From the NCBI GenBank assembly GCA_029224965.1, contig JAQXVO010000021.1:20726-84725 (forward strand): 64,000 bases of DNA, given 5' to 3'. This document shows positions 17,489-28,322 of this stretch, one piece after another. The notes beneath the pieces are model-generated. The model had not been told where the DNA came from. It searched no databases and saw only the letters and a program-made list of their open reading frames with translations. The position numbers were made by a program, and so were the translations under genes. Numbering within the stretch: the stretch's first letter is position 1; each line of letters opens with the position of its first letter. The DNA comes from Lachnospiraceae bacterium. Lineage in GTDB: Bacteria > Bacillota > Clostridia > Lachnospirales > Lachnospiraceae.

Positions 17489-18475
17489 ATGTCTGAAAAG
17501 ATAAACCACAGCGAAAATGTTCGGGAAAATCCCGAAGAAAATATGGGTAAAAGTGCTTTTGAGAAGCCATTGGAGGAAATCCGTTCAATCACAGGCATTC
17601 CCTTTCAGCTGGCCGATCACACAATTTCCGATGAAGAACTGGAGAAACGCCTTACATTTCTATTAAAAGGCCTGAAGGCCTCGGCTTCCGGTCTGTCACA
17701 GACGGATCTTCTCCGTCAGCTTCTGACCGGGGAGCTGTCTTCTGATGAGGCTTTTGTCCTTCTGGAGCGCAGTCATTTCCGGACCGAGGGCTGCTTCGGC
17801 CTCCTTCTTCTCCGCTTCGATAAGATCTACAGAGACCAGCCGGATACCCTTGCCATTCTTCGGGAAATTACGGAGGTCTCATCCACCTTCTACCTGGAAA
17901 TGAATGAGCATGACCTGGTCCTTTTACTGGCTTCCGACCAGACCTTTTCTCCGGACTATCTAAAGAAAGCTGCCGCTGAAATCTGCGACACAATGGCTGC
18001 AGAGGCCATGCAGACCATCCGCCTTGCCTTTGACCGGCCGGCTAATCAGCTTTCTGACCTCCCGAAAATCTACCAGAACCTTCTTCTTTCCATGAAGGTC
18101 GGCAGTATTTTTCTCTCCTCCGAACAGATTTATAATTTCAGAGATCTGGGCCTGGGCAAGCTTATTTCCCGTCTGCCCCGCCAGGCCTGCATCGACTATC
18201 TGGAGGAGTCTCTTCCCGGAGTTGATTTCTCTCAGATCGACGAAGAAACCTGGCACACTATCCGGACCTTTTTCGCCAGCGGTCTGAATATAGCTGAAAC
18301 TGCCCGGAATCTCTACCTTCACCGAAATACCCTGGTCTACCGGCTTGATAAGTTCAAACGGACAACCGGCCTGGACTTAAGAGACTTCGACGATGCCGTC
18401 AAGTGCAGAATCGGGATGATGATTTCTGCCTATCTGAAAAATGAGGACGAAAATTCATCAGTCAATCTGTCCTAA
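17489..18475 (+). CDS. PucR/CdaR-type transcription regulator
   Basis: 328 residues. A variable N-terminal half and a middle part (about 90-210) resembling the degenerate GGDEF-like domain of CdaR/PucR proteins lead to a C-terminal helix-turn-helix (PucR C-terminal type): TIRTFFASGLNIAETARNLYLHRNTLVYRLDKFKRTTGLDLRDFDDAVKCRIGM. The LHRNTLVYRL recognition segment is diagnostic. Relatives respond to sugar acids, purines or amino acids. It lies downstream of the MsmX-like ATPase but behind a strong terminator, so it is probably transcribed separately; its target is unknown. Confidence 0.82.
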   Translation: MSEKINHSENVRENPEENMGKSAFEKPLEEIRSITGIPFQLADHTISDEELEKRLTFLLKGLKASASGLSQTDLLRQLLTGELSSDEAFVLLERSHFRTEGCFGLLLLRFDKIYRDQPDTLAILREITEVSSTFYLEMNEHDLVLLLASDQTFSPDYLKKAAAEICDTMAAEAMQTIRLAFDRPANQLSDLPKIYQNLLLSMKVGSIFLSSEQIYNFRDLGLGKLISRLPRQACIDYLEESLPGVDFSQIDEETWHTIRTFFASGLNIAETARNLYLHRNTLVYRLDKFKRTTGLDLRDFDDAVKCRIGMMISAYLKNEDENSSVNLS

Positions 18476-18548
18476 AGATCCTTTGTCGCTGACTGCGGCT
18501 GTCTCTTTTCCGTGGAGATTTAATTTAAATCTGAATACAATCGAGTAA

Positions 18549-18582
18549 AAAAAGAGACGGGGAAAATTCCTCGTCTCTTTCT
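18549..18582 (+). terminator. Terminator after the PucR-type gene
   Basis: Stem AAAGAGACG..GG / CC..CGTCTCTTT with a short A/T loop and flanking A- and T-runs; may also work on the minus strand. Confidence 0.75.
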
Positions 18583-18711
18583 TCTCTCTATGTCCTATAA
18601 TTTTTCATACTCCGGTCCCATTTTCGGGCCATCTGACCTTCAGCCAAGACCCGGTCAGCCTTGACTCTGCCCGGCCCGCAGGAATTCAATTCATTTTACA
18701 TCCGCCGGACT

Positions 18712-19254
18712 TCAGCTCAGCTTTCTTGCCCTTGCCTTATCCTCGTCTGACAGAGTCACCCTCGAAGGGTTCATCCGCTGGAGAATATTGAGAATCTCGA
18801 TACTGGGTTCACAGATAACCTTGGTTTCCGTTGCGGTCAGCTCATCCTTTACGATCATGACATAGTAGTTCTTTCCCTTGGTATGGGAGGAGCAGTCCTT
18901 GACCGGCATGCTCTTTCCGATATAAGGTCTGACCGGATCCGTATGGGTCGGAGCCAGAACTACGATATTGGCCTCCTTGGTTGTGATTACATTCTTTCTC
19001 TTTCTTCCTCCGATGACCTTGTCAATGTCCAGCTCACCATTGGTATAGCTGTAATCGAAGGACAGGGAGGTATGCTGGAAGTTATACCAGGACAGCACGG
19101 CAAAGAGCAGTGCCATGATCAGCATGGGAGGAAAGATCAGCATCATAAGAAAATTCAGAAATGCCAGTACAGCTGAAATATAGGCCATGGCCTTCACACT
19201 TCCAGGCACCTTTCTCTCAACCGTGCACTCGTAGAAAATATCCTGCTGATACAT
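18712..19254 (-). CDS. Unknown membrane protein (DUF6106-like)
   Basis: 180 residues. Two close membrane helices (about 20-60: AMAYISAVLAFLNFLMML and LIMALLFAVLSWYNF) follow MYQQDIFYECTVERKVPGSVK. The rest is a soluble domain with FDYSYTNGELDIDKVIGGRKRK and VICEPSIEILNILQRMNPSRV. It resembles small membrane proteins common in Lachnospiraceae, which I recall under DUF6106; this family name is a guess. A GGAGG ribosome site precedes the ATG. It follows lacZ by 20 bases and so may be co-transcribed with it, though nothing in it suggests sugar use. Confidence 0.65.
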   Translation of the reverse strand: MYQQDIFYECTVERKVPGSVKAMAYISAVLAFLNFLMMLIFPPMLIMALLFAVLSWYNFQHTSLSFDYSYTNGELDIDKVIGGRKRKNVITTKEANIVVLAPTHTDPVRPYIGKSMPVKDCSSHTKGKNYYVMIVKDELTATETKVICEPSIEILNILQRMNPSRVTLSDEDKARARKLS

Positions 19255-19274
19255 GTCAAACCTCCGTCACTAGA

Positions 19275-22345
<3,071 letters not shown>

Positions 22346-22389
22346 ATGAATCTTAGTCAATATGTGTGAAACAGAGTCTGAACTGTCTC

Positions 22390-23223
22390 TTACTTGACCG
22401 CACCGGTAATTCCTTCTGCGAACTGCTTCTGCAGTACGAAGAAGACGACCATGGTCGGAATCGAGCAGAAAAGTACGCCCAGCATCAGGACACCGTAGTC
22501 AGGTGTATAACCGCCGGCCAGGTTTGCAATCAGCATCGGCATGGTCCATGCATCGGTGTTGGTTCCCATAACAACCTTCGGCCACAGGTAAGCGTTCCAT
22601 GCATTCATGAAAGTGATTACTGCGGCAGCTGCAAAGGTGGATTTCATAACCGGCACATACATTCTGAAATAAATCTGGAACTCGTTCAGTCCATCCAGTC
22701 TTGCTGCTTCCATGATATCCTGAGGGAAGTTACGTGAGTTCTGACGGAACATCATAATCATGAAAGGTGTCGAAATCGACGGCAGAATGAAGGCCCATAC
22801 GGTGTACATGATTCCCATGCTGTTAACCAGCTTGAAGAGAGGGATCATGGTAGCAACCTGAGGTACCATCATTGCAAGAAGCAGGATATCGAAGAGCCGG
22901 TCTTTGGCCTTTGTGTGATAGAGCTCGAAGCCATAACCTGCCAGAGAGCAGATGAAAAGGCAGAGAACAGTCTGCACAATCGAGTAGAGGAAGGAATTTC
23001 CAAGAGTGCCCCAGAGATTGTTCTGAGAAACCAGCTTTTCATAATTATCTGCCAGAGCTATTCCGAAGATAATTCTTCCTGCCTGTATATCCTTGGATGT
23101 ATTCGTTGATGCTGAAATCATCCAGTAAAGAGGGAATACGGAGAAGAGACTCCAGATTGCCAGGAAAATATAGGTCGGAATCAGTCTGCGCTGAATAGCG
23201 GATTTATTCTTTGCTTTAGTCAC
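22390..23223 (-). CDS. Sugar ABC transporter permease, MalG-like
   Basis: About 277 residues with six membrane helices. The EAA loop that contacts the ATPase is EAARLDGLNEFQIYFRMYVPVMKS. The C-terminal FAEGITGAVK is typical of MalG/CUT1 permeases. Two GTG codons could start it; the second (23223) has AGGTG 6 bases before it, the first (23232) has none. It overlaps the end of the MalF-like gene by 8 bases. CUT1 permeases import di- and oligosaccharides; with lacZ next door a galactoside is likely. Confidence 0.9.
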   Translation of the reverse strand: MTKAKNKSAIQRRLIPTYIFLAIWSLFSVFPLYWMISASTNTSKDIQAGRIIFGIALADNYEKLVSQNNLWGTLGNSFLYSIVQTVLCLFICSLAGYGFELYHTKAKDRLFDILLLAMMVPQVATMIPLFKLVNSMGIMYTVWAFILPSISTPFMIMMFRQNSRNFPQDIMEAARLDGLNEFQIYFRMYVPVMKSTFAAAAVITFMNAWNAYLWPKVVMGTNTDAWTMPMLIANLAGGYTPDYGVLMLGVLFCSIPTMVVFFVLQKQFAEGITGAVK

Positions 23224-24115
23224 GCGTATCACCTACTTTCAGATTAATAGCTGCCAGAATTGCAACCAGAACGAATACTACAAAGGAAAGAGCTGATGCA
23301 TATCCGAAATTCGATACGCCCTTACCAAAGGAAAGGTTGTAAATGTAATGCGACATGGTAATTGTCGTATTGGCAGGACCGCCGTTGGTCAGGTTGACAG
23401 ACTCATCGAACAGCTGCAGGGTACCATTGATAGACATGATAAATGTCATGATAATGGTCGGACGAAGAAGCGGTACTGTAATGTGCCAGAAGGTCTTCCA
23501 GCCGTTTGCACCGTCGATCTTTGCAGCTTCATAAACAGAATACTCAATGTTCTGCAGGCCTGCCAGATAGAAGACCATGTTATAACCGGTCCATCTCCAG
23601 ATCAGGGCGAAGATGATAACGAAACGAGCCCAGCTTGTTGTACCGATGAAGTTGATATTCTTACTGATAATTCCAAGTTTCATCAGAACTGAGTTTACAA
23701 GGCCCTGCTGAGCAAACATAGAACGGAAAATCAAAGAATAGGAAACCAGTGAGGTCGCACAAGGAAGGAAGACCATGGTTCGGAAAAGTCCCCTGAGTCT
23801 CAGGTCCTTGTTGTTCAAAAGTTGAGCCAGAAGAATAGCCAGAACCAGCATGATCGGTACCTGAATGATCAGATAGAGGAAAGTATTTCCCATGGACCGG
23901 ATAAAGGTCGTATCATGAACCATTCTGGTGTAATTCCGAAAGAGTGGCTTCTGCCACTGCATGTTTGCGGCCGAGCCTGTCTGTAAAGACATGATGAAGG
24001 CTCTTACCATAGGGTAAAAGCTCAGGATGAAGATCAAGATTGATGCAGGTGCCAGAAAGCCCCACCCTGCCAGGCTTTGCTTCTCCTGCAGGCTTATGCC
24101 TTTTTTCTTTTCCAA
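23216..24115 (-). CDS. Sugar ABC transporter permease, MalF-like
   Basis: About 299 residues. I start it at TTG 24115 (then EKKKGISLQEKQS) because AAGGGAG lies 8 bases upstream; the longer frame from ATG 24181 begins right next to the terminator hairpin of the preceding gene. Six membrane helices; EAA loop YEAAKIDGANGWKTFWHITVPLLRPTI. NGGPANTT is a common periplasmic-side motif of this family. It pairs with the MalG-like gene just downstream. Confidence 0.9.
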   Translation of the reverse strand: MEKKKGISLQEKQSLAGWGFLAPASILIFILSFYPMVRAFIMSLQTGSAANMQWQKPLFRNYTRMVHDTTFIRSMGNTFLYLIIQVPIMLVLAILLAQLLNNKDLRLRGLFRTMVFLPCATSLVSYSLIFRSMFAQQGLVNSVLMKLGIISKNINFIGTTSWARFVIIFALIWRWTGYNMVFYLAGLQNIEYSVYEAAKIDGANGWKTFWHITVPLLRPTIIMTFIMSINGTLQLFDESVNLTNGGPANTTITMSHYIYNLSFGKGVSNFGYASALSFVVFVLVAILAAINLKVGDTRD

Positions 24116-24149
24116 ATTTACTCTCCCTTCTTTCTGAGACCTTACGGAT

Positions 24150-24179
24150 AAAAAAGGGGAATCGGAAATCCGATTCCCC
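24150..24179 (-). terminator. Internal terminator between binding-protein and permease genes
   Basis: Minus strand: 10-bp perfect stem GGGGAATCGG / CCGATTCCCC with loop ATTT, then T6 (A-run on the plus strand at 24150-24155). It lies 25 bases after the binding-protein stop, and probably keeps more binding protein than permease. Confidence 0.85.
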
Positions 24180-24203
24180 ATGATTTTTTATCGGATCTTG
24201 GGA

Positions 24204-25553
24204 TTACTTAGAGCTGTTATCTTCCATTGCAAACTCAAGCTTCTCCTGTGCATCCTTCAGAGCATCCTTTGTGGAGGTTCCGTTGATTACATTGGTAATT
24301 GCCTCGCCAAGATCAGTTCTTGCCTCATAGTGGAAGTCATTCTGCTCAATTGCAGGTACCTTGCTGGAGTAATCCATCAGAGTTGCATAAACCTTAGCTC
24401 CGCCGAAGAAGTCATCTGCCTGCTGATAGGTATCGCCCTGTACTGCAGGAAGGTAAGTAGAAATAACACCGCCGTTCTTCAGAGCGTTATCATAGGTCTC
24501 GATTGCACCATCGCCGCCGCCGAATGTGTAGGAAAGGAAGTCTTTTGCAAGATCAGCCTTCTTGCAGGCAGCTGTGATATAAAGGGAAGAACCGCCGTTT
24601 GCTGCATATCCCTGCTGGCCGTTGCCTTCCAGAGTCGGGATTGTGGTGATTGCCCACTTGCCGGAAGCATCCTTGTTCTGCTTCATTGTTGCAATGATCC
24701 AGTTACCATTGAATACACCAGCTACCTGATCGTTTGCGATGGAAGCTGTATACTCATCCCAGGAGTTAGCCAGGAGAATGGTCTCGTCCTTGGCCATCTG
24801 AGCAATGACATCTACAACCTGAGCAACCTTGGGCTCGGTGGTCAGCTGCGGCTTGCCGTCCTTGAACTGGGAAACGCCTTCAGCCTGAAGCATCATGTAA
24901 GGGAAGTCATCTCCGGAGTGGTCCATGGACATCATGTACTTGCCGGTCTTATCCTTGACATCCTTGGCAACCTTTTCGAAGTCTGCCCAGGAAATTCCGG
25001 TCATCTCGTCAACACTGTGGCCTGCCTGCTCCAGATAGTCTGTACGGTAAGCCATGATAACAGTACCGTTATCTACAGGGAAGCCGTAATGCTTGCCGTT
25101 AATGGTGGACATTCCGATCTTATCCTGAGAGAACTGGGTCCAGTCAACATTTGCATCATCAATATTCTGCCATGCATCCGGATAATCATGTACGTATCTC
25201 TGAATGTAGTGGTCCTGGAAAAGAACGATATCCGGAAGTGCGGAATAATCCTTGGAGGAACCTGCTGTTGTAACAGCTGTCTCAACATCGGAAGAAGCAG
25301 ACTGCTCAATGATGTTCAGCTTGAAGTCCGGATCCTTCTTCTGATAAGCTGCCTCTGCAGCTTCCAGAGCCGGGATATTGAAGTTCTTATCCCATGCGTA
25401 TACGGAAAGTGTGTGCTCATCTTCTGAAGCTGTGATGTTCTTGGAAGACTTCTTGGAAGACTTCTTGGAACCGCTCTTGCTGCTTCCGCATCCTGCAAGA
25501 GCTCCTACTGCCAGTACCCCTACCAGCATAAAGGATAAAACTTTCTTTTTCAT
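24204..25553 (-). CDS. Sugar ABC transporter substrate-binding lipoprotein
   Basis: 449 residues from the ATG at 25553 (MKKKVLSFMLVGV), with AAGGAGG just upstream. Signal peptide plus lipobox LAGC at about residue 21, then a Ser/Lys/Gly-rich linker (SSKSGSKKSSKKSSKN). The rest is an extracellular binding-protein family 1 fold: HTLSVYAWDKNFNIPALEAAE, YPDAWQNIDD, YGFPVDNGTVIMAYRTDYLEQAG, GVFNGNWIIATMK, YAANGGSSLYITAACKKADLA. It delivers a saccharide to the MalFG-like pair. First structural gene of the operon, with its own promoter. Confidence 0.93.
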   Translation of the reverse strand: MKKKVLSFMLVGVLAVGALAGCGSSKSGSKKSSKKSSKNITASEDEHTLSVYAWDKNFNIPALEAAEAAYQKKDPDFKLNIIEQSASSDVETAVTTAGSSKDYSALPDIVLFQDHYIQRYVHDYPDAWQNIDDANVDWTQFSQDKIGMSTINGKHYGFPVDNGTVIMAYRTDYLEQAGHSVDEMTGISWADFEKVAKDVKDKTGKYMMSMDHSGDDFPYMMLQAEGVSQFKDGKPQLTTEPKVAQVVDVIAQMAKDETILLANSWDEYTASIANDQVAGVFNGNWIIATMKQNKDASGKWAITTIPTLEGNGQQGYAANGGSSLYITAACKKADLAKDFLSYTFGGGDGAIETYDNALKNGGVISTYLPAVQGDTYQQADDFFGGAKVYATLMDYSSKVPAIEQNDFHYEARTDLGEAITNVINGTSTKDALKDAQEKLEFAMEDNSSK

Positions 25554-25666
25554 ACAAAACCCTCCTTGTACGATTGGGAGCATTTTTTGCCAAAATAAGT
25601 TCCAAGGCCTCATGGTCTTGTTAATTTTGTACATTTTTTGTTCCCTTTTCTCTTGAATGTATGTAT

Positions 25667-25695
25667 ATTATAACCGAGATATGGGAAAATAGAAG
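25667..25695 (-). promoter_or_regulatory. Likely promoter of the galactoside operon
   Basis: Minus strand TATAAT (plus-strand 25667-25672) about 115 bases before the binding-protein ATG. No good -35 at 17 bases, which would suit a promoter that needs an activator such as the neighbouring AraC-type protein. Confidence 0.45.
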
Positions 25696-25737
25696 TGTAG
25701 AAAGCATTATAATCTTTGCATATTCGCCGGAAAAATA

Positions 25738-25753
25738 ATGGAAACGTTACCAT
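25738..25753. promoter_or_regulatory. cre-like / LacI-family operator palindrome
   Basis: ATGGAAACGTTACCAT is a 16-base palindrome with one mismatched pair. Its centre TGGAAACGTTACCA fits the CcpA cre consensus (TGWAARCGYTWNCW) except for one base. It lies about 65 bases upstream of the -10 at 25667, between the AraC-type gene and the binding-protein gene. Confidence 0.6.
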
Positions 25754-25783
25754 TTTGATCTGGTTTTTTGTGCAATTTTTATG

Positions 25784-25819
25784 AAAAAAGACCCGGCAGA
25801 GATCTGCCGGATCTTTTTT
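25784..25819 (-). terminator. Terminator after the AraC-type gene
   Basis: Stem CCGGCAG / CTGCCGG with T6 on the minus-strand side; separates the regulator from the galactoside operon. Confidence 0.8.
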
Positions 25820-25857
25820 GAACGTTTTTCTCTGTTAAAAAATAAGCAAATTCCACT

Positions 25858-26799
25858 TCAGACCTTGCCGACCCAGCCTTTTTCAGCGCTGATCCGGAAA
25901 TCTGTCAGAAGCTCATTGCGGCTTCTGGCATCGGATTTCCACTGGTAAGGGGTCTTTCCGGTAAGCTTTCTGAAGTTCCGGTTAAAGGTGGACGGTGTCT
26001 GATAGCCGACCCGGATTCCGAGCTCTTCCATGGAAAGCTCTTCCTTTCGAATGAGCTTGCAGGCCTCCTGAATACGAACCGAATTGATGTAATCATTGGG
26101 CTTCATATTCATGGCTTCTTCGAAGATCTTACGGAAATGCGATTCAGAAAGGCCGCAGGTAGAAGCCATTTCGGAAATCCGGATATCCTCGGAATAATGC
26201 TCATGCACATAGCGGATGGCCGTCTTGATGTATTCACTGAAACGGTCGCTTTTCCTTACCTGAAGGCGCTCATCATCCAGGCGGAGAATCTCTATGGTCA
26301 GGGCGTGAAGATAGCCTTTGATCGCATCCTTATAGTAAAGCGGCTGCTCCCGGCACTCCCGGATAATATTCTGAATCAGGCTGGCCATGATCGGATGATT
26401 GGCCTTTGTTTTCAGAGTTCCTCTCTTATTGATGATCCGGATAATCTCATCCGGTGACAGGCGGGAGGATTCCATTTCATTCCTTACAAATTCATCCATA
26501 TCGATAAAAAGGAACTCCCATTTGTCAATATGACCCGGCTCCGAGATAGTGGTATGCGGGATGTTTGCCGGAATAATAGTAAACATATGGGGTCCATAGC
26601 GGTAGGTCCGATCCTCAATGAGCAGTCTGCCGTTCCCGTAATAGCAGCAGCCGATTTCCATGTAGTTATGAAAATGCTGCATTTCTCCGTAGCCGAGTCC
26701 ATACTCCTGTTCCCAGCCCTTGCCCAGCATGGGAAGGACATAATCTCCCTCCGGCAGCGTATAATATCGAAATTCAAGCTTCTTTTTCTGTTTTGCCAT
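25858..26799 (-). CDS. AraC-family transcription regulator
   Basis: 313 residues. The N-terminal part (about 10-150) is a cupin-type sugar-sensing domain with MQHFHNYMEIGCCYYGNGRLLIEDRTY and GPHMFTIIPANIPHTT. The C-terminal part (about 185-285) holds two helix-turn-helices: IRISEMASTCGLSESHFRKIFEEAMNMKPNDYINSVRI and ELGIRVGYQTPSTFNRNFRKLTGKTPYQWK. It lies just upstream of, and in the same direction as, the galactoside importer and lacZ, which it probably activates. AGAGG lies 7 bases before the ATG. Confidence 0.93.
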   Translation of the reverse strand: MAKQKKKLEFRYYTLPEGDYVLPMLGKGWEQEYGLGYGEMQHFHNYMEIGCCYYGNGRLLIEDRTYRYGPHMFTIIPANIPHTTISEPGHIDKWEFLFIDMDEFVRNEMESSRLSPDEIIRIINKRGTLKTKANHPIMASLIQNIIRECREQPLYYKDAIKGYLHALTIEILRLDDERLQVRKSDRFSEYIKTAIRYVHEHYSEDIRISEMASTCGLSESHFRKIFEEAMNMKPNDYINSVRIQEACKLIRKEELSMEELGIRVGYQTPSTFNRNFRKLTGKTPYQWKSDARSRNELLTDFRISAEKGWVGKV

Positions 26800-26830
26800 G
26801 GCCTGCCTCTTTCAGATGATTTATGCCTTA

Positions 26831-26859
26831 ATAATAATCAAATATGCAAAAATAGTAAA
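26831..26859 (-). promoter_or_regulatory. Promoter of the AraC-type gene
   Basis: Minus strand TTTACT, 17 bases, TATTAT, 32 bases before the ATG. Confidence 0.5.
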
Positions 26860-26917
26860 GTCGAGTTTGCTGTCACCGCAGCAAAACCTAATTTTTGAAA
26901 GCCGGTTTATTTTTTGC

Positions 26918-26955
26918 AAAAAAAGAAGACCGCATCCTCACGGAAACGGTCTTCT
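26918..26955 (-). terminator. Terminator of the rpsF-ssb-rpsR operon
   Basis: Minus strand 9-bp stem AGAAGACCG / CGGTCTTCT with a 14-base loop, then T7. Confidence 0.75.
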
Positions 26956-27033
26956 GTAATTTCTCTCTGAAATTCTCTTCTTACGCTAAGAGACTGCCAA
27001 AGATCTTTTCTTCTTATCCCTACTGACAGGAAA

Positions 27034-27291
27034 TTAATCCTGAACGTAAGGCATAAGAGCAAGATGACGAGCTCTCTTGATTGCTGTGGTAAGCTCTCTC
27101 TGATGCTTTGCGCAGGTACCGGTAATCCGGCGGGGAAGAATCTTTCCTCTCTCAGAGATATACTTTCTCAGAAGATTTGTGTCCTTGTAATCAATAACTG
27201 CATTCTTGCCGCAGAATACACAAACCTTTCTTCTTCTATGCATAGGACGTCTTCTGGGTCCGCCTGCATGCTCTTCCTTATTGAATGCCAT
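27034..27291 (-). CDS. rpsR: 30S ribosomal protein S18
   Basis: 85 residues. [60 protein letters not shown] is near consensus. Four Cys/His residues (C-F-C early, C-x-x-H later) suggest the zinc-binding (C+) form. The N-terminal [19 protein letters not shown] is basic. Last gene of rpsF-ssb-rpsR, 20 bases after ssb. Confidence 0.98.
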   Translation of the reverse strand: MAFNKEEHAGGPRRRPMHRRRKVCVFCGKNAVIDYKDTNLLRKYISERGKILPRRITGTCAKHQRELTTAIKRARHLALMPYVQD

Positions 27292-27311
27292 GGTTTTTAC
27301 CTCCTGTTATT

Positions 27312-27761
27312 TTAGTTGAACGGCAGATCTTCCTCCACACCGCTCGGATCATTCATAAAATCATCACCTGCATTGCCCATCGGACCTGCATCCTGTGCGG
27401 GGCCGGGGCCTGCCGGATTGCCTGCATTGTATGCAGCCTGCGCATTCTTGGACTCTGCAAATTCGATCGAGTTGGCAATGATCTGAGTACCATAGACCTT
27501 CTGACCTTCTTTATTGGTATAATTATCGTTTCTGATCTCTCCGTCGAGAACAATCTTGGTTCCCTTGTGGAGATATTTCTCTACGAATTCGCCCTGTCTT
27601 CCAAATGCTGTGCAGTTGAAGAAATCCGCTGTCGGATCACCGTCTCTGTGGAAGCGGCGGTCAACGGCAATGCTGAATCTTGCGACAGCCGTATTATTGG
27701 CTCCGCCATAACGAACATCCGGATCTCTTGTAAGCCTGCCCATTAAGATGACTTTATTCAT
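27312..27761 (-). CDS. ssb: Single-stranded DNA-binding protein
   Basis: 149 residues. OB-fold: MNKVILMGRLTRDPDVRYGGANNTAVARFSIAVDRRF, FFNCTAFGRQGEFVEKYLHKGTKIVLDGEIRN. A Gly/Pro/Ala/Asn-rich linker (about 110-138) ends in the acidic tip EEDLPFN, close to the consensus DDDLPF that recruits repair and replication proteins. It sits between rpsF and rpsR as in most Firmicutes. Confidence 0.97.
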   Translation of the reverse strand: MNKVILMGRLTRDPDVRYGGANNTAVARFSIAVDRRFHRDGDPTADFFNCTAFGRQGEFVEKYLHKGTKIVLDGEIRNDNYTNKEGQKVYGTQIIANSIEFAESKNAQAAYNAGNPAGPGPAQDAGPMGNAGDDFMNDPSGVEEDLPFN

Positions 27762-27785
27762 ACTCTTACTCTCCTTATCTCAGTC

Positions 27786-28076
27786 TTACTGCTCGTTTGC
27801 GCGAACGACTAAGAAACGAAGAACATTGTCCATAATACGAACATCAGCTTCAACCTGTGCAGGTGCGTCTGCATTGGCTTCGAACTGGATGAAATAGTAG
27901 TAAGCTTCTGTCATCTTATTGATCTCAACAGCGAGCTTCTTCTTACCGGCTTCATCAACGTTCGTAACAGTTCCACCATAGCGGGCAATTGTCTCTTTTG
28001 CCTTTTCTACTGTAGCTGTTCTCGCATCATCGTCGATCTTGGCATTCACAACGAGTGCTAATTCATACTTGTTCAT
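27786..28076 (-). CDS. rpsF: 30S ribosomal protein S6
   Basis: 96 residues. MNKYELALVVNAKIDDDARTATVEKAKETIARYGGTVTNVDEAGKKKLAVEINKMTEAYYYFIQFEAN is a full S6. First gene of the operon, with AAGGAGG before the ATG. S6 pairs with S18 in the 30S platform. Confidence 0.98.
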   Translation of the reverse strand: MNKYELALVVNAKIDDDARTATVEKAKETIARYGGTVTNVDEAGKKKLAVEINKMTEAYYYFIQFEANADAPAQVEADVRIMDNVLRFLVVRANEQ

Positions 28077-28156
28077 GCGATTAACCTCCTTCTGGTCTAT
28101 TGGCCCCTCTGCACTACATCAGAGCAGCAAGGAAATATCATTTACCACGAGTCACT

Positions 28157-28185
28157 ATATTAACATGAAGACCTTCCGATTTCAA
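28157..28185 (-). promoter_or_regulatory. Promoter of the rpsF-ssb-rpsR operon
   Basis: Minus strand TTGAAA, exactly 17 bases, TAATAT. It leaves a leader of about 75 bases with a small CTCTG/CAGAG hairpin; I could not match it to the S6-S18 autoregulatory leader motif. Confidence 0.7.
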
Positions 28186-28322
28186 GCAGTTTTCGAAATT
28201 GTTTCTGAATTGTTTACAGGTGGTTCAGAATACTTTATTTTTTATTTCGAATCGTTTCCGGACCTCTGGAATCCTTTCTTCGCATTTAAAAATCAGCAGA
28301 GGTTCTCCCTTTCATAAGTCAT

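Noticed and set aside
24116..24181. ATG start at 24181 for the MalF-like permease
   Set aside because: It abuts the terminator hairpin and has no ribosome site; TTG at 24115 does.
28077..28156. S6-S18 autoregulatory leader RNA
   Set aside because: Only a 5-bp hairpin was seen; the expected conserved bulge and pairing could not be identified.
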